NCBI RefSeq assembly: GCF_900637515.1
Contig: NZ_LR134375.1
Span: forward strand, 1,865,001 to 1,929,000
Reading direction: 5' to 3'
Source of the DNA: Veillonella dispar
GTDB taxonomy: Bacteria; Bacillota; Negativicutes; Veillonellales; Veillonellaceae
Length of the DNA: 64,000 bases
How positions within the stretch are numbered: position 1 is the stretch's first letter; each line of letters begins with the position of its first letter. The notes under the pieces were generated by a model. That model made no database searches and was not told the origin of the DNA. It was given only the letters and a program-made list of their open reading frames with translations. Positions 16,349-24,465 of the stretch are shown here, piece by piece. A program made the position numbers and the translations under genes.

Positions 16349-17054
16349 GGCGCACACCTCCCCACTTATACGCAATATAAGACGCAACGAGCATACAACT
16401 CATAGAGGTAAGCATAAAGAGGGACTTACCTACTACTAATAGCATAATAAGTGCTACTATAGCACCCGCTACACCAAAGGCTTTAATCCTATTATTCTTA
16501 GCATTCAATAACATTTCAAGGAATATCACAATAAATAGGCCCGGTAATACGAAATCAATGCCCCGTAAATCTACAGCAGCCAATAAATTCCCGAATAAGC
16601 CCCCCACAAGAGTACTAAATACCCAGAATACGTAGTTAAGCCAAGATACATGGAAATAGAACCACTTTTCATCTACATCTTCTGGAAGCTTAGTTGAGGC
16701 ATTGATAGCAAAGCTTTCATCGCACATCCAAGCTACGGTAGGAAACCATTTCCAGCCCATATTAACATAGCGCTGTAACATAGGCAGCCCATAGAAGAAA
16801 TGACGCCCATTGACAAACATAGTCAAAACAAAGGCATTTAACGGATCAAAGCCTGCCATGAGCATACCAATAGTGACGAATTCCATGGAGCCTGCGAAAA
16901 TAGTGGCTGCTAAAACAGGTGCCGTCCACCACGGAAAGCCTTGGCTCGTCGCATACAGGCCAAACCCTAATCCTATGAAAAAGAAGCTAATACCCATAGG
17001 AATCATAATAGGAAGCGCAAAGGAAAAGGCACTTCGACGCTTTATTTCACTCAA
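16341..17054 (-). CDS. azlC: AzlC family branched-chain amino acid exporter, large subunit
   Basis: Inner-membrane protein with multiple hydrophobic segments. Family features include the Phe/Ala-rich start FSFALPIMIPMGISFFFIG, the FAGSMEFVTIGML motif near 58-70 and the NGRHFFYGLPML segment. Start chosen at TTG 17054, 8 bases after AAGGAG; the open frame extends to 17099 but nothing there has a ribosome site. The length of 238 is usual. Forms an operon with azlD. Both genes appear to use TTG starts, which would lower their expression. Confidence 0.88.
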   Translation of the reverse strand: MSEIKRRSAFSFALPIMIPMGISFFFIGLGFGLYATSQGFPWWTAPVLAATIFAGSMEFVTIGMLMAGFDPLNAFVLTMFVNGRHFFYGLPMLQRYVNMGWKWFPTVAWMCDESFAINASTKLPEDVDEKWFYFHVSWLNYVFWVFSTLVGGLFGNLLAAVDLRGIDFVLPGLFIVIFLEMLLNAKNNRIKAFGVAGAIVALIMLLVVGKSLFMLTSMSCMLVASYIAYKWGGVRLD

Positions 17055-17156
17055 AGGATTTTCTCCTTTCCAAATCATATATCTTATATATGTAAACAAT
17101 AGTCAAAACTAATCTTAGCCCTCTTTCAGACGCTAAAAACTAATTTGAACAATAAT

Positions 17157-17180
17157 AAAAGACACCATATGGTGTCTTTT
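17157..17180. terminator. Terminator after the iron alcohol dehydrogenase gene
   Basis: The 24-bp perfect palindrome centred on CCATATGG has AAAA/TTTT ends and lies 64 bases past the dehydrogenase stop codon. A second palindrome, TTATATAC-ATT-GTATATAA at 17191-17209, lies between them with no assigned role. Confidence 0.75.
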
Positions 17181-17243
17181 ATGTAAGCTATTATATACAT
17201 TGTATATAATCAGTGTCAATTTTGATGGATTTAACCAAATGTA

Positions 17244-18410
17244 TTATAAAGCGCGCGTTAAAATTTCACGAGCTACTTCTGGTGTTACATCGCCTTTTTC
17301 ACCAAGTTGTGTCATACCATGGGCTTCTAATTGTTTCACAATTTTATCAACTGCTTCTTCGCCTAGACCATAGTCTTTCAAATGGGTAGATACACCAAGG
17401 GACTCGAAGAATTCACGGGTTTTAGCGATAGCCTTATCTGCTTTTTCTTGATTTGTACCTTCTGTAATATGCCATACACGTGTAGCATATTGTGCCAATT
17501 TTTCAAGCTTGTCTGCTTTTTTCACTTCTAACAATGCAGGCAATACAATAGCTAATGTAATCCCATGGTCAAGATGGTACGTCGCAGTCAACTCATGACC
17601 GATAAGATGTGTTGCCCAGTCTTGTGGCACACCTGCACCAATCAAGCCGTTTAATGCCAAGGCAGAAGCCCACACATGGTTAGCACGAATATCGTAGTTT
17701 TCTGGATTCTCTACCGTTTCTTTGCCGATTTCAATCATAGTTTTCAAAATACCTTCACTGAAACGATCTTGAATACGGCCTTCTACAGGATATGTTAAAT
17801 ATTGCTCTGTAGTATGTACGAAAGTATCGATAACACCATTCTTAACTTGTTTTTCAGGCAATGTGAAAGTCAATGTTGGATCGAGCATGGAGAACTTAGG
17901 GAATATTAAGTTACTGAACACAGGATATTTACCATCACCATAAGTAATAACGGCACCATTGTTCATTTCGGAACCCGTAGCAGGAAGTGTCATAACTGTA
18001 CCAAATGGCAAGGGATTTGGTACCATCTCTACTGGAACCGCTGGCACACTAGCTTTCATAACCTCAATAACAGGTCCATCATAGGTAGCGCCCATAACGA
18101 TAAGTTTTGTAGCGTCTACTACAGAACCGCCGCCTACAGCGAGAACGAAATCTACACCATGTTCTTTAATGAAAGCTACTGCACGTTCACACGTTTCAAG
18201 GGATGGGTTTGGCTCAATACCGCCGAATTGCTCTACCTTACGGTTACCAAGTGCCTTTACAATGCGATCAATAAGACCACTACGCACTGCAGATCCGCCG
18301 CCGTAAGTAATGAGTACCTTTGCCTCCTTTGGCACCAATACATCTAATTCATCTAAACGATCTTTACCAAATACGATATAGGTTGGATTATAAAAATCAA
18401 AGTTAAACAT
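17244..18410 (-). CDS. Iron-containing alcohol dehydrogenase (butanol dehydrogenase-like)
   Basis: Group III NAD(P)H-dependent dehydrogenase that reduces aldehydes to alcohols. The nucleotide-binding AVGGGSVVDATKLI motif lies near residues 92-105, PATGSEMNNGAVIT near 155-168, and the metal ligands are the Asp/His of VIDTFVHTTEQYL and the His residues of GHELTATYHLDHG. The 388-residue length fits. ATG 18410 has a ribosome site (AGGAGGTCC) just upstream. It resembles the YqhD/BdhA branch; the in vivo aldehyde is not known. Confidence 0.92.
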   Translation of the reverse strand: MFNFDFYNPTYIVFGKDRLDELDVLVPKEAKVLITYGGGSAVRSGLIDRIVKALGNRKVEQFGGIEPNPSLETCERAVAFIKEHGVDFVLAVGGGSVVDATKLIVMGATYDGPVIEVMKASVPAVPVEMVPNPLPFGTVMTLPATGSEMNNGAVITYGDGKYPVFSNLIFPKFSMLDPTLTFTLPEKQVKNGVIDTFVHTTEQYLTYPVEGRIQDRFSEGILKTMIEIGKETVENPENYDIRANHVWASALALNGLIGAGVPQDWATHLIGHELTATYHLDHGITLAIVLPALLEVKKADKLEKLAQYATRVWHITEGTNQEKADKAIAKTREFFESLGVSTHLKDYGLGEEAVDKIVKQLEAHGMTQLGEKGDVTPEVAREILTRAL

Positions 18411-18613
18411 GGGGACCTCCTAAGTATTATATTTGTATTCCACCATTTTAATTGTATAAAACTTTTCTTTATTATACCATATTTCGATTTTTTTAGATAT
18501 ATCTAGATGACGCTACTTTCAATTACTTAATAACTCTACTTTACAATCATCCTGAAAGCCATAGTTTTAATCTATAGCCAACCCCTATATTTTTATCTAT
18601 ATACAAAACCCCA

Positions 18614-18642
18614 TTTACATGATAGGATATATCCATTATATG
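18614..18642 (+). promoter_or_regulatory. Promoter of the MetQ-type lipoprotein gene
   Basis: TTTACA at 18614-18619, a 17-bp spacer, then TATATG at 18637-18642, 21 bases before the ATG. No SAM-I or T-box leader is visible in the gap upstream. Confidence 0.55.
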
Positions 18643-18663
18643 TATATAGAAAGGGATGTTCAC

Positions 18664-19482
18664 ATGAAATTAAAAAAATTTATTGCCCCTCTTCTCGTTG
18701 GCGTTTTAGCATTCGCCATCGCAGGCTGTGGCACAAATACAAATCAATCTAGTCAGGCACCAAAGGAAATTAAAATCGGTGCTACTGCTGGTCCTCATGC
18801 TCAAGTTGCTGAAGCCGTTGCAAAAGAGGCTAAAAAACAAGGTATCGACCTTAAAGTTGTAGAGTTCTCCGATTATGTAACACCAGATAAAGCCCTCGCT
18901 GATGGCGACATTCAATTGAATGCGTACCAACACGTGCCATTTATGGAAAACTTTAACAAACAAAATGGTTCCAACTTAGTAGCAATCGGTAAAACCCTTT
19001 TAGTGCGTATGGGATTATATAGTAATAGTGTACATAGCGTACAAGATGTACCTGAAGGCGCTACGGTTTCTATTCCAAATGACCCTACTAATGGTGGTCG
19101 TGCATTAGTATTATTAGCTAAAGCTGGATTAATTACGTTAAAAGATGGTGTCGGCTTCAAAGCAACTGTTGCAGATATCACATCTAACCCGAAAAATATA
19201 AAGATTCAAGAATTAGAAGCAGCTCAATTACCTCGTAGTCTAGATGATGTAACAATTGCAGTTATTCCAATGAATTATGTACAAAGTGCTGGCCTTAGTG
19301 TAGAAAAACAAGGCTTCTTCTTCGAATCAAAAGATGAACCATTAACAGTTATCGTACTTGCTGTACGTAATGAAGACAAAGACAACGAAACTTACAAAAA
19401 AATTGCAGACATCTACAAATCTGATGCTATTAAACAATACATCGACGAAACATTCAAAGGCACTATTACAACTGCCAACTAA
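18664..19482 (+). CDS. MetQ/NlpA family substrate-binding lipoprotein
   Basis: Periplasmic binding lipoprotein of a methionine-type ABC importer. The signal ends in AIAGC with the lipidated Cys at residue 22. Family motifs include IKIGATAGPHAQVAEAV, DGDIQLNAYQHVPFM, SIPNDPTNGGRALVLL and LPRSLDDVTIAVIPMNYV. Start chosen at ATG 18664, preceded by AAAGGG; the open frame begins 45 bases earlier. The permease and ATPase genes (metI, metN) are not adjacent, so this is an orphan binding protein that must share a transporter encoded elsewhere. Methionine is the likely ligand, but related proteins bind other amino acids. Confidence 0.9.
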   Translation: MKLKKFIAPLLVGVLAFAIAGCGTNTNQSSQAPKEIKIGATAGPHAQVAEAVAKEAKKQGIDLKVVEFSDYVTPDKALADGDIQLNAYQHVPFMENFNKQNGSNLVAIGKTLLVRMGLYSNSVHSVQDVPEGATVSIPNDPTNGGRALVLLAKAGLITLKDGVGFKATVADITSNPKNIKIQELEAAQLPRSLDDVTIAVIPMNYVQSAGLSVEKQGFFFESKDEPLTVIVLAVRNEDKDNETYKKIADIYKSDAIKQYIDETFKGTITTAN

Positions 19483-19510
19483 TATAATTTATATCATCAC
19501 TATATAGCTA

Positions 19511-19554
19511 AAAAGAGATACTTCAATGATTACAATCATTGAAGTATCTCTTTT
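19511..19554. terminator. Bidirectional terminator between metQ-like and nitroreductase genes
   Basis: A 20-bp perfect stem with a 4-base loop and flanking A/T runs, between convergent genes. Confidence 0.9.
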
Positions 19555-19555
19555 T

Positions 19556-20371
19556 TTACTCTTCTGTATCAAATGTAACATCTAATGGTTGACGTTCCAC
19601 AATATTGCGGTAACGAACCTTTGGATAGCCCATTAAGATACCACCAGCAATGATTTTATCTTCAGGCACACCTAATAGCTCCAATAATGGTTCATATTCT
19701 GCTTCTCCAGCATGTTCAAAGAAGCCTGCCCAACAAGTGCCTAAACCTAATGTTGGTGCATACAACTCTGCATAAGACAAGCAAGAATGACCACTATCGT
19801 GAGTACGATGAATATCCTTTTTAGAACCGATAGCCACTACTAACGCAGGCGCATCACGCAAGATGTATTCCTTACCTTTATCCACTTCAGCTTGTGCTGC
19901 ACGAGCATAAAGACGCATAATCGGCACAGTTTTCGCAGCTAAATGCATCCACTCAAGAACGAGATCTGCAATGCGGCGCAACTTTTGTTTATCCCGAATT
20001 ACAATATAAGAAATACCTTGTGTATTTGTTGCTGTGGGAGCCATTCTCGCAACATTTAATACCTTTCGAATAAGCTCAGCAGGAACTGGTTTATTTTGGT
20101 AATTACGAATAGAGCGACGGCTGCGTAAGAATAACTCAGCTTGCTCTGGCGTTAACTTTTGTTCTTTTGTGATATCGATTTGCTCTTTACGTGGTGTCAT
20201 ATCACTATCAAGAGCAAGTGTAGGGCAGACAGAAATACAATGCCCACAGGAGATACAACCTCCTTTGCCAGTTACAGGCCCATTTTCGGACATCACTAGC
20301 AAGCCTGTCGGACAGTCAGCTACGCAAAGGCCGCATCGTGTACAGACTTCTGTATTGACGGTAAATAACAT
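19556..20371 (-). CDS. Ferredoxin-nitroreductase fusion protein
   Basis: Flavin oxidoreductase with a built-in electron-transfer domain. Residues 1-60 carry two 4Fe-4S motifs, CTRCGLCVADCP and CISCGHCISVCP. The nitroreductase domain follows from about residue 75 with RRSIRNYQNKPVP (FMN phosphate binding) and ARMAPTATNTQG. Start chosen at ATG 20371, with GGAGG nine bases upstream; 272 residues. Such fusions are common in anaerobes, where ferredoxin-type clusters feed electrons to FMN; the physiological substrate is unknown. The gene ends almost at the shared terminator. Confidence 0.92.
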   Translation of the reverse strand: MLFTVNTEVCTRCGLCVADCPTGLLVMSENGPVTGKGGCISCGHCISVCPTLALDSDMTPRKEQIDITKEQKLTPEQAELFLRSRRSIRNYQNKPVPAELIRKVLNVARMAPTATNTQGISYIVIRDKQKLRRIADLVLEWMHLAAKTVPIMRLYARAAQAEVDKGKEYILRDAPALVVAIGSKKDIHRTHDSGHSCLSYAELYAPTLGLGTCWAGFFEHAGEAEYEPLLELLGVPEDKIIAGGILMGYPKVRYRNIVERQPLDVTFDTEE

Positions 20372-20464
20372 CTGATAAATCCTCCAAACACTACTATAAA
20401 GCCTATTATAACACAATCAATCAAGGGTTATCTAGACAACATATGCTTTTCAAGGTTATTCTCC

Positions 20465-20610
20465 CTATTTTGATGGGGCCCTATTTCATTTCTACAACCT
20501 AGTAAAAAAAGTACAAATATACTTGCTTGCTCCGTCCTTCGCAAAGTCGCTGCACAAGTATATTCGTACTTTTTTATAATTATATTTATAAAGGCGTCCC
20601 ATCAAAATAG
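20465..20610 (-). repeat. Hairpin element, copy 1 (conserved loop, variable stems)
   Basis: Outer inverted repeat CTATTTTGATGGG (20465-20477) with CCCATCAAAATAG (20598-20610). Inside is a 21-bp stem (20505-20525 with 20555-20575) closing a 29-base loop. On the minus strand the loop begins TGCAGCGACTTTGCGAAG and continues GACGGAGCAAG. The single stem mismatch on the plus strand becomes a G-U pair on the minus strand, so a minus-strand RNA would pair fully. Copy 2 at 20828-20969 has nearly the same loop but different stems. Confidence 0.85.
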
Positions 20611-20664
20611 AACTACACACTTAAATACATAACACCTAGATAAGCCGATTGTTCTATGTAAAAA

Positions 20665-20784
20665 GGCTTTAAACTAATGGCGCCACGCCCACCATGTGGG
20701 AAAAAATAGCCTGCAGCTAGGCTTTATAGTAGTGGTGCCATGCCCACCGTAGGGGAAGGACTAGCCTGCGGCTAGTCCTTCCCT
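20665..20784. repeat. Tandem 55-bp units ending in a GC-rich hairpin
   Basis: Two adjacent 55-base units (20665-20719 and 20720-20774) match at 43 of 55 positions; both begin GGCTTTA, contain GCCCACC and end TAGCCTGC then GCTA. The second runs into a perfect 14-bp stem, GGGAAGGACTAGCC with its complement, around a TGC loop (20753-20783). They lie between the two hairpin elements. Confidence 0.8.
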
Positions 20785-20827
20785 TCCCCCATCATATAAA
20801 AGCATATTGAGTAAATGTCATATGTAG

Positions 20828-20969
20828 CTTGTGATGGGACTAGTTAATAGTAGGCGCTCAAATAATAAAAAGAGTTCCCTATGCAGCGACTTTGCGAAGA
20901 ACGGAGCAAAGAGGGAACTCTTTTTATTATTTATTGAGTTGTCGCAATCTAACGGGGCCCCATCACAAG
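20828..20969 (+). repeat. Hairpin element, copy 2 (conserved loop, variable stems)
   Basis: Outer inverted repeat CTTGTGATGGG (20828-20838) with CCCATCACAAG (20959-20969). Inner perfect 20-bp stem (20861-20880 with 20912-20931) closing a 31-base loop that contains TGCAGCGACTTTGCGAAG then AACGGAGCAA, matching copy 1 read on the other strand. GGGGCCCC precedes the outer 3' arm as in copy 1. The inner stem has A/T-rich ends and could also terminate transcription of the reductase gene. The outer right arm lies just before the reductase stop codon. Confidence 0.85.
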
Positions 20970-20982
20970 CGGAAAAGGAAAT

Positions 20983-22536
20983 TTACTCAAATGCTTTTAT
21001 AAGTTCCATGTATTCCGCTTTGTGTGTCATTCTCCATGTACCAAAGTCTGGTTCTGGGGATTGGTTCAAAATGTTTGCCAAGGCTTCCAAGAATTCGGGA
21101 ATTTTTGTGGCTACGATATTGCCTGCCATTTTACCGAAGTTTTCGGAGCCCATGTGTTCTGAGCCACCGTCTACGAGGATGAATGCTACGGTAGGTTTCT
21201 TGTCTACTAGTTTTACAGCGCCATGGAAACCAATTTCACCGATTTGGTGTGTACCACAGGAGTGTGGACAGCCGGAGATGTGTAAACGAGGTAGTTTACT
21301 TGTGTCTACACCTTTTTCTTCAAGGTGTTCGAAGATGTCTTTCAAAAGACCATTGGAGTCTTGCATACCAATTTGGCATACTGTAGAGCCTACACAGGAC
21401 ACGGAGCGACGGAAGTCATTTTCTGCACTGTCATCTGTTAATTCTGCAATTTTACGAGCCTCATCAGCAGTAAGGTTGATGAAGAACAATGCTTGGTCCG
21501 GCGCAATACGAGCTTCCACTTGATCCAGTGTTACTGCATAATCGAGAGCAGCCAATAGATGTTCTACATTAGCGTCGCCACCTGCCGGATGGTATTCAAC
21601 GTAGTATAAACCTTCTTGTTTTTGACGGTGAATACGATCATTTTCCACAGAATTATCACGCTTACCTGTTTTTGTAATTTCACAAGCATAATCAGCAGGA
21701 TTAATTGTTAATTGTTCAACTTCTTTCACCATCGCCAATGTTTCTTCATAGGTCTTGATGAAAGCTTCCGCTCCACCCATTTCAGCAGGCATGTAGCGAG
21801 TACGAGCCTTACCACGGTTTTTGAAATTTCCATGGTTAGCAAAGACCATAAGCATAGCTTTCACATGGTACAAAACATCCTCAGGCGCCACATCGTGCGC
21901 TACAGGAATACCAATGCGAGGATTTGGGCCAATACCACCACAAGCATATACATCAAAGGTATTGTGTTTTGTTAAATTGAAACCAAGGTCCTTGAATGTA
22001 GCATGAGGCGTACTATCGAAGCCATTATCGATACCCATTTTAAATTTGCGAGGAATTTTGATGTAGAACATTTGCTCTAGAAGGAACTCGCTAATAGCCG
22101 TTGCATATGGCGTAATATCTAAGGTTTCACGAGGATCAATACCGCGTAAAATACTCGCCACTACATTTGGATTGTCCCCACCAGCACCGCGGTTATAGAT
22201 ACCGTGATCATAGCATTCTTTATAGAGATTTAAAATTGTATCACCATCGAGGCCATGCATTTGCAAGCATTGGCCGGTAGTAAAATGTACGTGTTGTAAG
22301 TTATATTTACGGATAGAGTCAGCTAAGAACTGCATGTGCTGATGCGTCATGCGTCCCCCATTGAAGCGCCAACGGCTCATACCAGAGTTAGCACCGCGCT
22401 CGGCGTAACTACCATAGGCCCCAGATTGACCTTTATAATCCGCAATAGACATTTCTTTCTTATAGAATTTATGCGTCATATCTTCAAACTTTGGATAGTC
22501 TGCAATTAATCGATCTTTCAATTCTTGTGTAATCAT
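20983..22536 (-). CDS. Nitrite/sulfite reductase, siroheme protein
   Basis: Ferredoxin-type reductase that moves six electrons to nitrite or sulfite through a 4Fe-4S cluster coupled to siroheme. The cluster motif is clear in the C-terminal half: CVGSTVC followed about 40 residues later by CPHSC. The N-terminal half has the substrate-side Arg-rich stretch GANSGMSRWRFNGGRMTHQHM and the internal repeat typical of the family. The 517-residue length is normal. A ribosome site (GAGGG) precedes ATG 22536. Sequence alone does not separate nitrite from sulfite; the cystine-type transporter gene next door leans weakly to sulfur. Confidence 0.92.
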   Translation of the reverse strand: MITQELKDRLIADYPKFEDMTHKFYKKEMSIADYKGQSGAYGSYAERGANSGMSRWRFNGGRMTHQHMQFLADSIRKYNLQHVHFTTGQCLQMHGLDGDTILNLYKECYDHGIYNRGAGGDNPNVVASILRGIDPRETLDITPYATAISEFLLEQMFYIKIPRKFKMGIDNGFDSTPHATFKDLGFNLTKHNTFDVYACGGIGPNPRIGIPVAHDVAPEDVLYHVKAMLMVFANHGNFKNRGKARTRYMPAEMGGAEAFIKTYEETLAMVKEVEQLTINPADYACEITKTGKRDNSVENDRIHRQKQEGLYYVEYHPAGGDANVEHLLAALDYAVTLDQVEARIAPDQALFFINLTADEARKIAELTDDSAENDFRRSVSCVGSTVCQIGMQDSNGLLKDIFEHLEEKGVDTSKLPRLHISGCPHSCGTHQIGEIGFHGAVKLVDKKPTVAFILVDGGSEHMGSENFGKMAGNIVATKIPEFLEALANILNQSPEPDFGTWRMTHKAEYMELIKAFE

Positions 22537-22570
22537 ACTATTACCCTCTTGGCTTATATCTATTAAGCAT

Positions 22571-22588
22571 AATACAAAACTTTGTATT
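22571..22588. promoter_or_regulatory. Inverted repeat before the nitrite/sulfite reductase gene
   Basis: AATACAAA-AC-TTTGTATT is an 8-2-8 perfect inverted repeat. On the minus strand it lies just downstream of an extended -10 (TGGTATACT), covering the expected start of transcription, about 35 bases before the gene. The position suits a repressor operator; the regulator is unknown. Confidence 0.5.
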
Positions 22589-22721
22589 GGTTAGTATACC
22601 ATACACGCATACGTATGTTAGTAGCCAAGCTCACAATTTTAATATCAATTACAAATAACATGCTTTACAATCTGTAATAATAATCACTTTTAATTAGAAC
22701 AATAGAAAATCCTAATCGTAC

Positions 22722-22751
22722 AAAAAAAGAACAGCCCAAAGGCTGTTCTTT
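22722..22751 (-). terminator. Terminator of the cystine/dicarboxylate-type symporter gene
   Basis: An 11-bp perfect stem (AAAGAACAGCC with GGCTGTTCTTT) followed by a T run on the minus strand, 48 bases after the stop codon. Confidence 0.9.
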
Positions 22752-22798
22752 CATTATTATTAAATTCTACTATGTAGGAATAATCCTAAGTCTGCCTA

Positions 22799-24190
22799 TT
22801 AAACTCGACCTTCATTAGGATTGTTATAGGCATCTTTATCGATGGTACCCATAATCTTATCTACTACGAGAGCATTTGTTAAGGAACCAGATACGTTCAA
22901 GCATGTACGGCCCATGTCGATCAATGGATCGATTGCAAGAATTGGGCTGATGGATGTGAAGTACGCACCAAGGCCTGTACCACTAAGGGATACGGATGCA
23001 GCCATTGTAGCTGTACCAGGAACACCAGCGATACCAACGGAACCGATAGCGATAACGATAACACTCATGATGTACATAGTCAAATCGAACGGAATATTTG
23101 CTACATTAGAGATATATACAACGACAAGTGCTGGGAATACGCCGGCACAACCTTGCATGCCCGCAGTAGTACCGAAGGATGCTACTGTATTAGCTGTTGT
23201 AGCATTTACGCCAAGACGTTTTGTCAATGTTTCAACAGTTAACGGCAATACGCCCATAGAGGAACGGGATGTGAAAGCTAACAAGAGCGGAGCTTTTGCT
23301 TTTTTGAAGTATGTAATCGGATTGTAACCAAAGCTAGCAATTAAGATAGCTTGAACAACGAACATAATCAAAAGGCCAACGTAAAGCAATACTACGAATA
23401 GACCCATGTCTAAAATAGCTTGCACGCCACGTGTTGCCAATGTAGATGCCAACAATGCAACTACGCCGTATGGCATAAGACCAATAATGAAGTCTGCTAC
23501 CCAAGAAATCAATTGGTGAAGTTCATCAAATAGCTTAGTAAAGATTTCCATGCTATTTGTGCCTGTTTTTTTCAACAAACGAGCAACGCTACCCAAGATA
23601 ATAGCAAATACTACGATGCCGATAACATTTGTTTCAGCTGCAGCTTGAATTGGGTTACTTGGAATCAATGCACGGAATGTATCAACCATTGGTTTGATTT
23701 CACGAATCTTTTTACCAGATTCAACAATATCAAAACCTTGTCCTAAACCGAAAGCATTACCCAAGATAAGACCAACAATAGCAGCAACCGCTACCATGCC
23801 TAAATTTGTAGAAACCATGGCAACCACTAATTTCTTAAGGTTTGCACCTGCTTCCATGTGCAAGATAACATGTACAATGGAAATAAATACAATAGGAATA
23901 ACAAGCATGCGGATCAAATCAATAAAGCCGCCCCCCACTAGAGAGAACCACTTAGTACTTTCTTTGATGTAAACCACTTTAGATGGATCATCTGGGAAGC
24001 CCGCAATGATTTGAACTGCAATACCGAGTACGGCACCAACAATGGTACCAATAATAACGAGATTACCAAAGGATGTGCCCTTGCGTTGCAATACATAAAT
24101 ACCGATTAACGCGAGCACAAATACTGCGATAATAGCGATACTTATTGGATTACTTAACATGAGGTAATCTGTAAAGAATGGAATATTCAT
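22799..24190 (-). CDS. tcyP: Dicarboxylate/cation symporter family, TcyP-like L-cystine transporter
   Basis: Sodium- or proton-coupled transporter with about eight membrane helices plus two re-entrant hairpins. The first hairpin region reads FTSRSSMGVLPLTVETL and the second TTAGMQGCAGVFPALV, closer to the TcyP/YdjN cystine branch than to the glutamate branch; the 463-residue length equals that of Bacillus TcyP. The VIPIVFISIVHVIL segment near 95-108 fits the family. It lies upstream of the sulfite/nitrite reductase gene on the same strand but has its own terminator. Cystine as substrate is inferred from family likeness. Confidence 0.82.
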   Translation of the reverse strand: MNIPFFTDYLMLSNPISIAIIAVFVLALIGIYVLQRKGTSFGNLVIIGTIVGAVLGIAVQIIAGFPDDPSKVVYIKESTKWFSLVGGGFIDLIRMLVIPIVFISIVHVILHMEAGANLKKLVVAMVSTNLGMVAVAAIVGLILGNAFGLGQGFDIVESGKKIREIKPMVDTFRALIPSNPIQAAAETNVIGIVVFAIILGSVARLLKKTGTNSMEIFTKLFDELHQLISWVADFIIGLMPYGVVALLASTLATRGVQAILDMGLFVVLLYVGLLIMFVVQAILIASFGYNPITYFKKAKAPLLLAFTSRSSMGVLPLTVETLTKRLGVNATTANTVASFGTTAGMQGCAGVFPALVVVYISNVANIPFDLTMYIMSVIVIAIGSVGIAGVPGTATMAASVSLSGTGLGAYFTSISPILAIDPLIDMGRTCLNVSGSLTNALVVDKIMGTIDKDAYNNPNEGRV

Positions 24191-24396
24191 AATACACCTC
24201 TTTAATTCATATCACAATAATAGGTTATGAATTAAGTATAGCATATATCGAAAATTTTACAAGTAAAATAATTCGAATTTTATAAGTTTATCTATGCAGA
24301 ATCTGCAAGCCCCATAAACACCTTAATCTACATGGATGTACATATGGCTCTATAATTTCATGATTACTATACATCATAATAGAAAGCTAGGTATAT

Positions 24397-24430
24397 AAAA
24401 AGGTGACCTTCGTAAGGAAGATCACCTTTA
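24397..24430 (-). terminator. Terminator of lutABC
   Basis: AAAGGTGA...TCACCTTT stem with one internal mismatch and a T run on the minus strand, 36 bases after lutC. Confidence 0.85.
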
Positions 24431-24465
24431 AAATTATTCAGTTATAGCTATACCTACCTAACGTA

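Noticed and set aside
18411-18663. SAM-I riboswitch or T-box before the MetQ-type gene
   Set aside because: No S-box core, T-box sequence or leader terminator is visible; the promoter sits 21 bases from the start.
20465-20969. Insertion sequence bounded by the outer inverted repeats
   Set aside because: No transposase frame inside, each unit is closed by its own arms, and no target duplication was seen; a non-autonomous element remains possible.
20417-20982. CRISPR array
   Set aside because: Repeats are inverted or only two in tandem, without regular spacers, and no cas gene is nearby.
20831-21523. 230-codon plus-strand frame over the reductase gene
   Set aside because: Antisense of a well-supported reductase; composition and lack of a ribosome site argue against it, and it starts inside the hairpin element.
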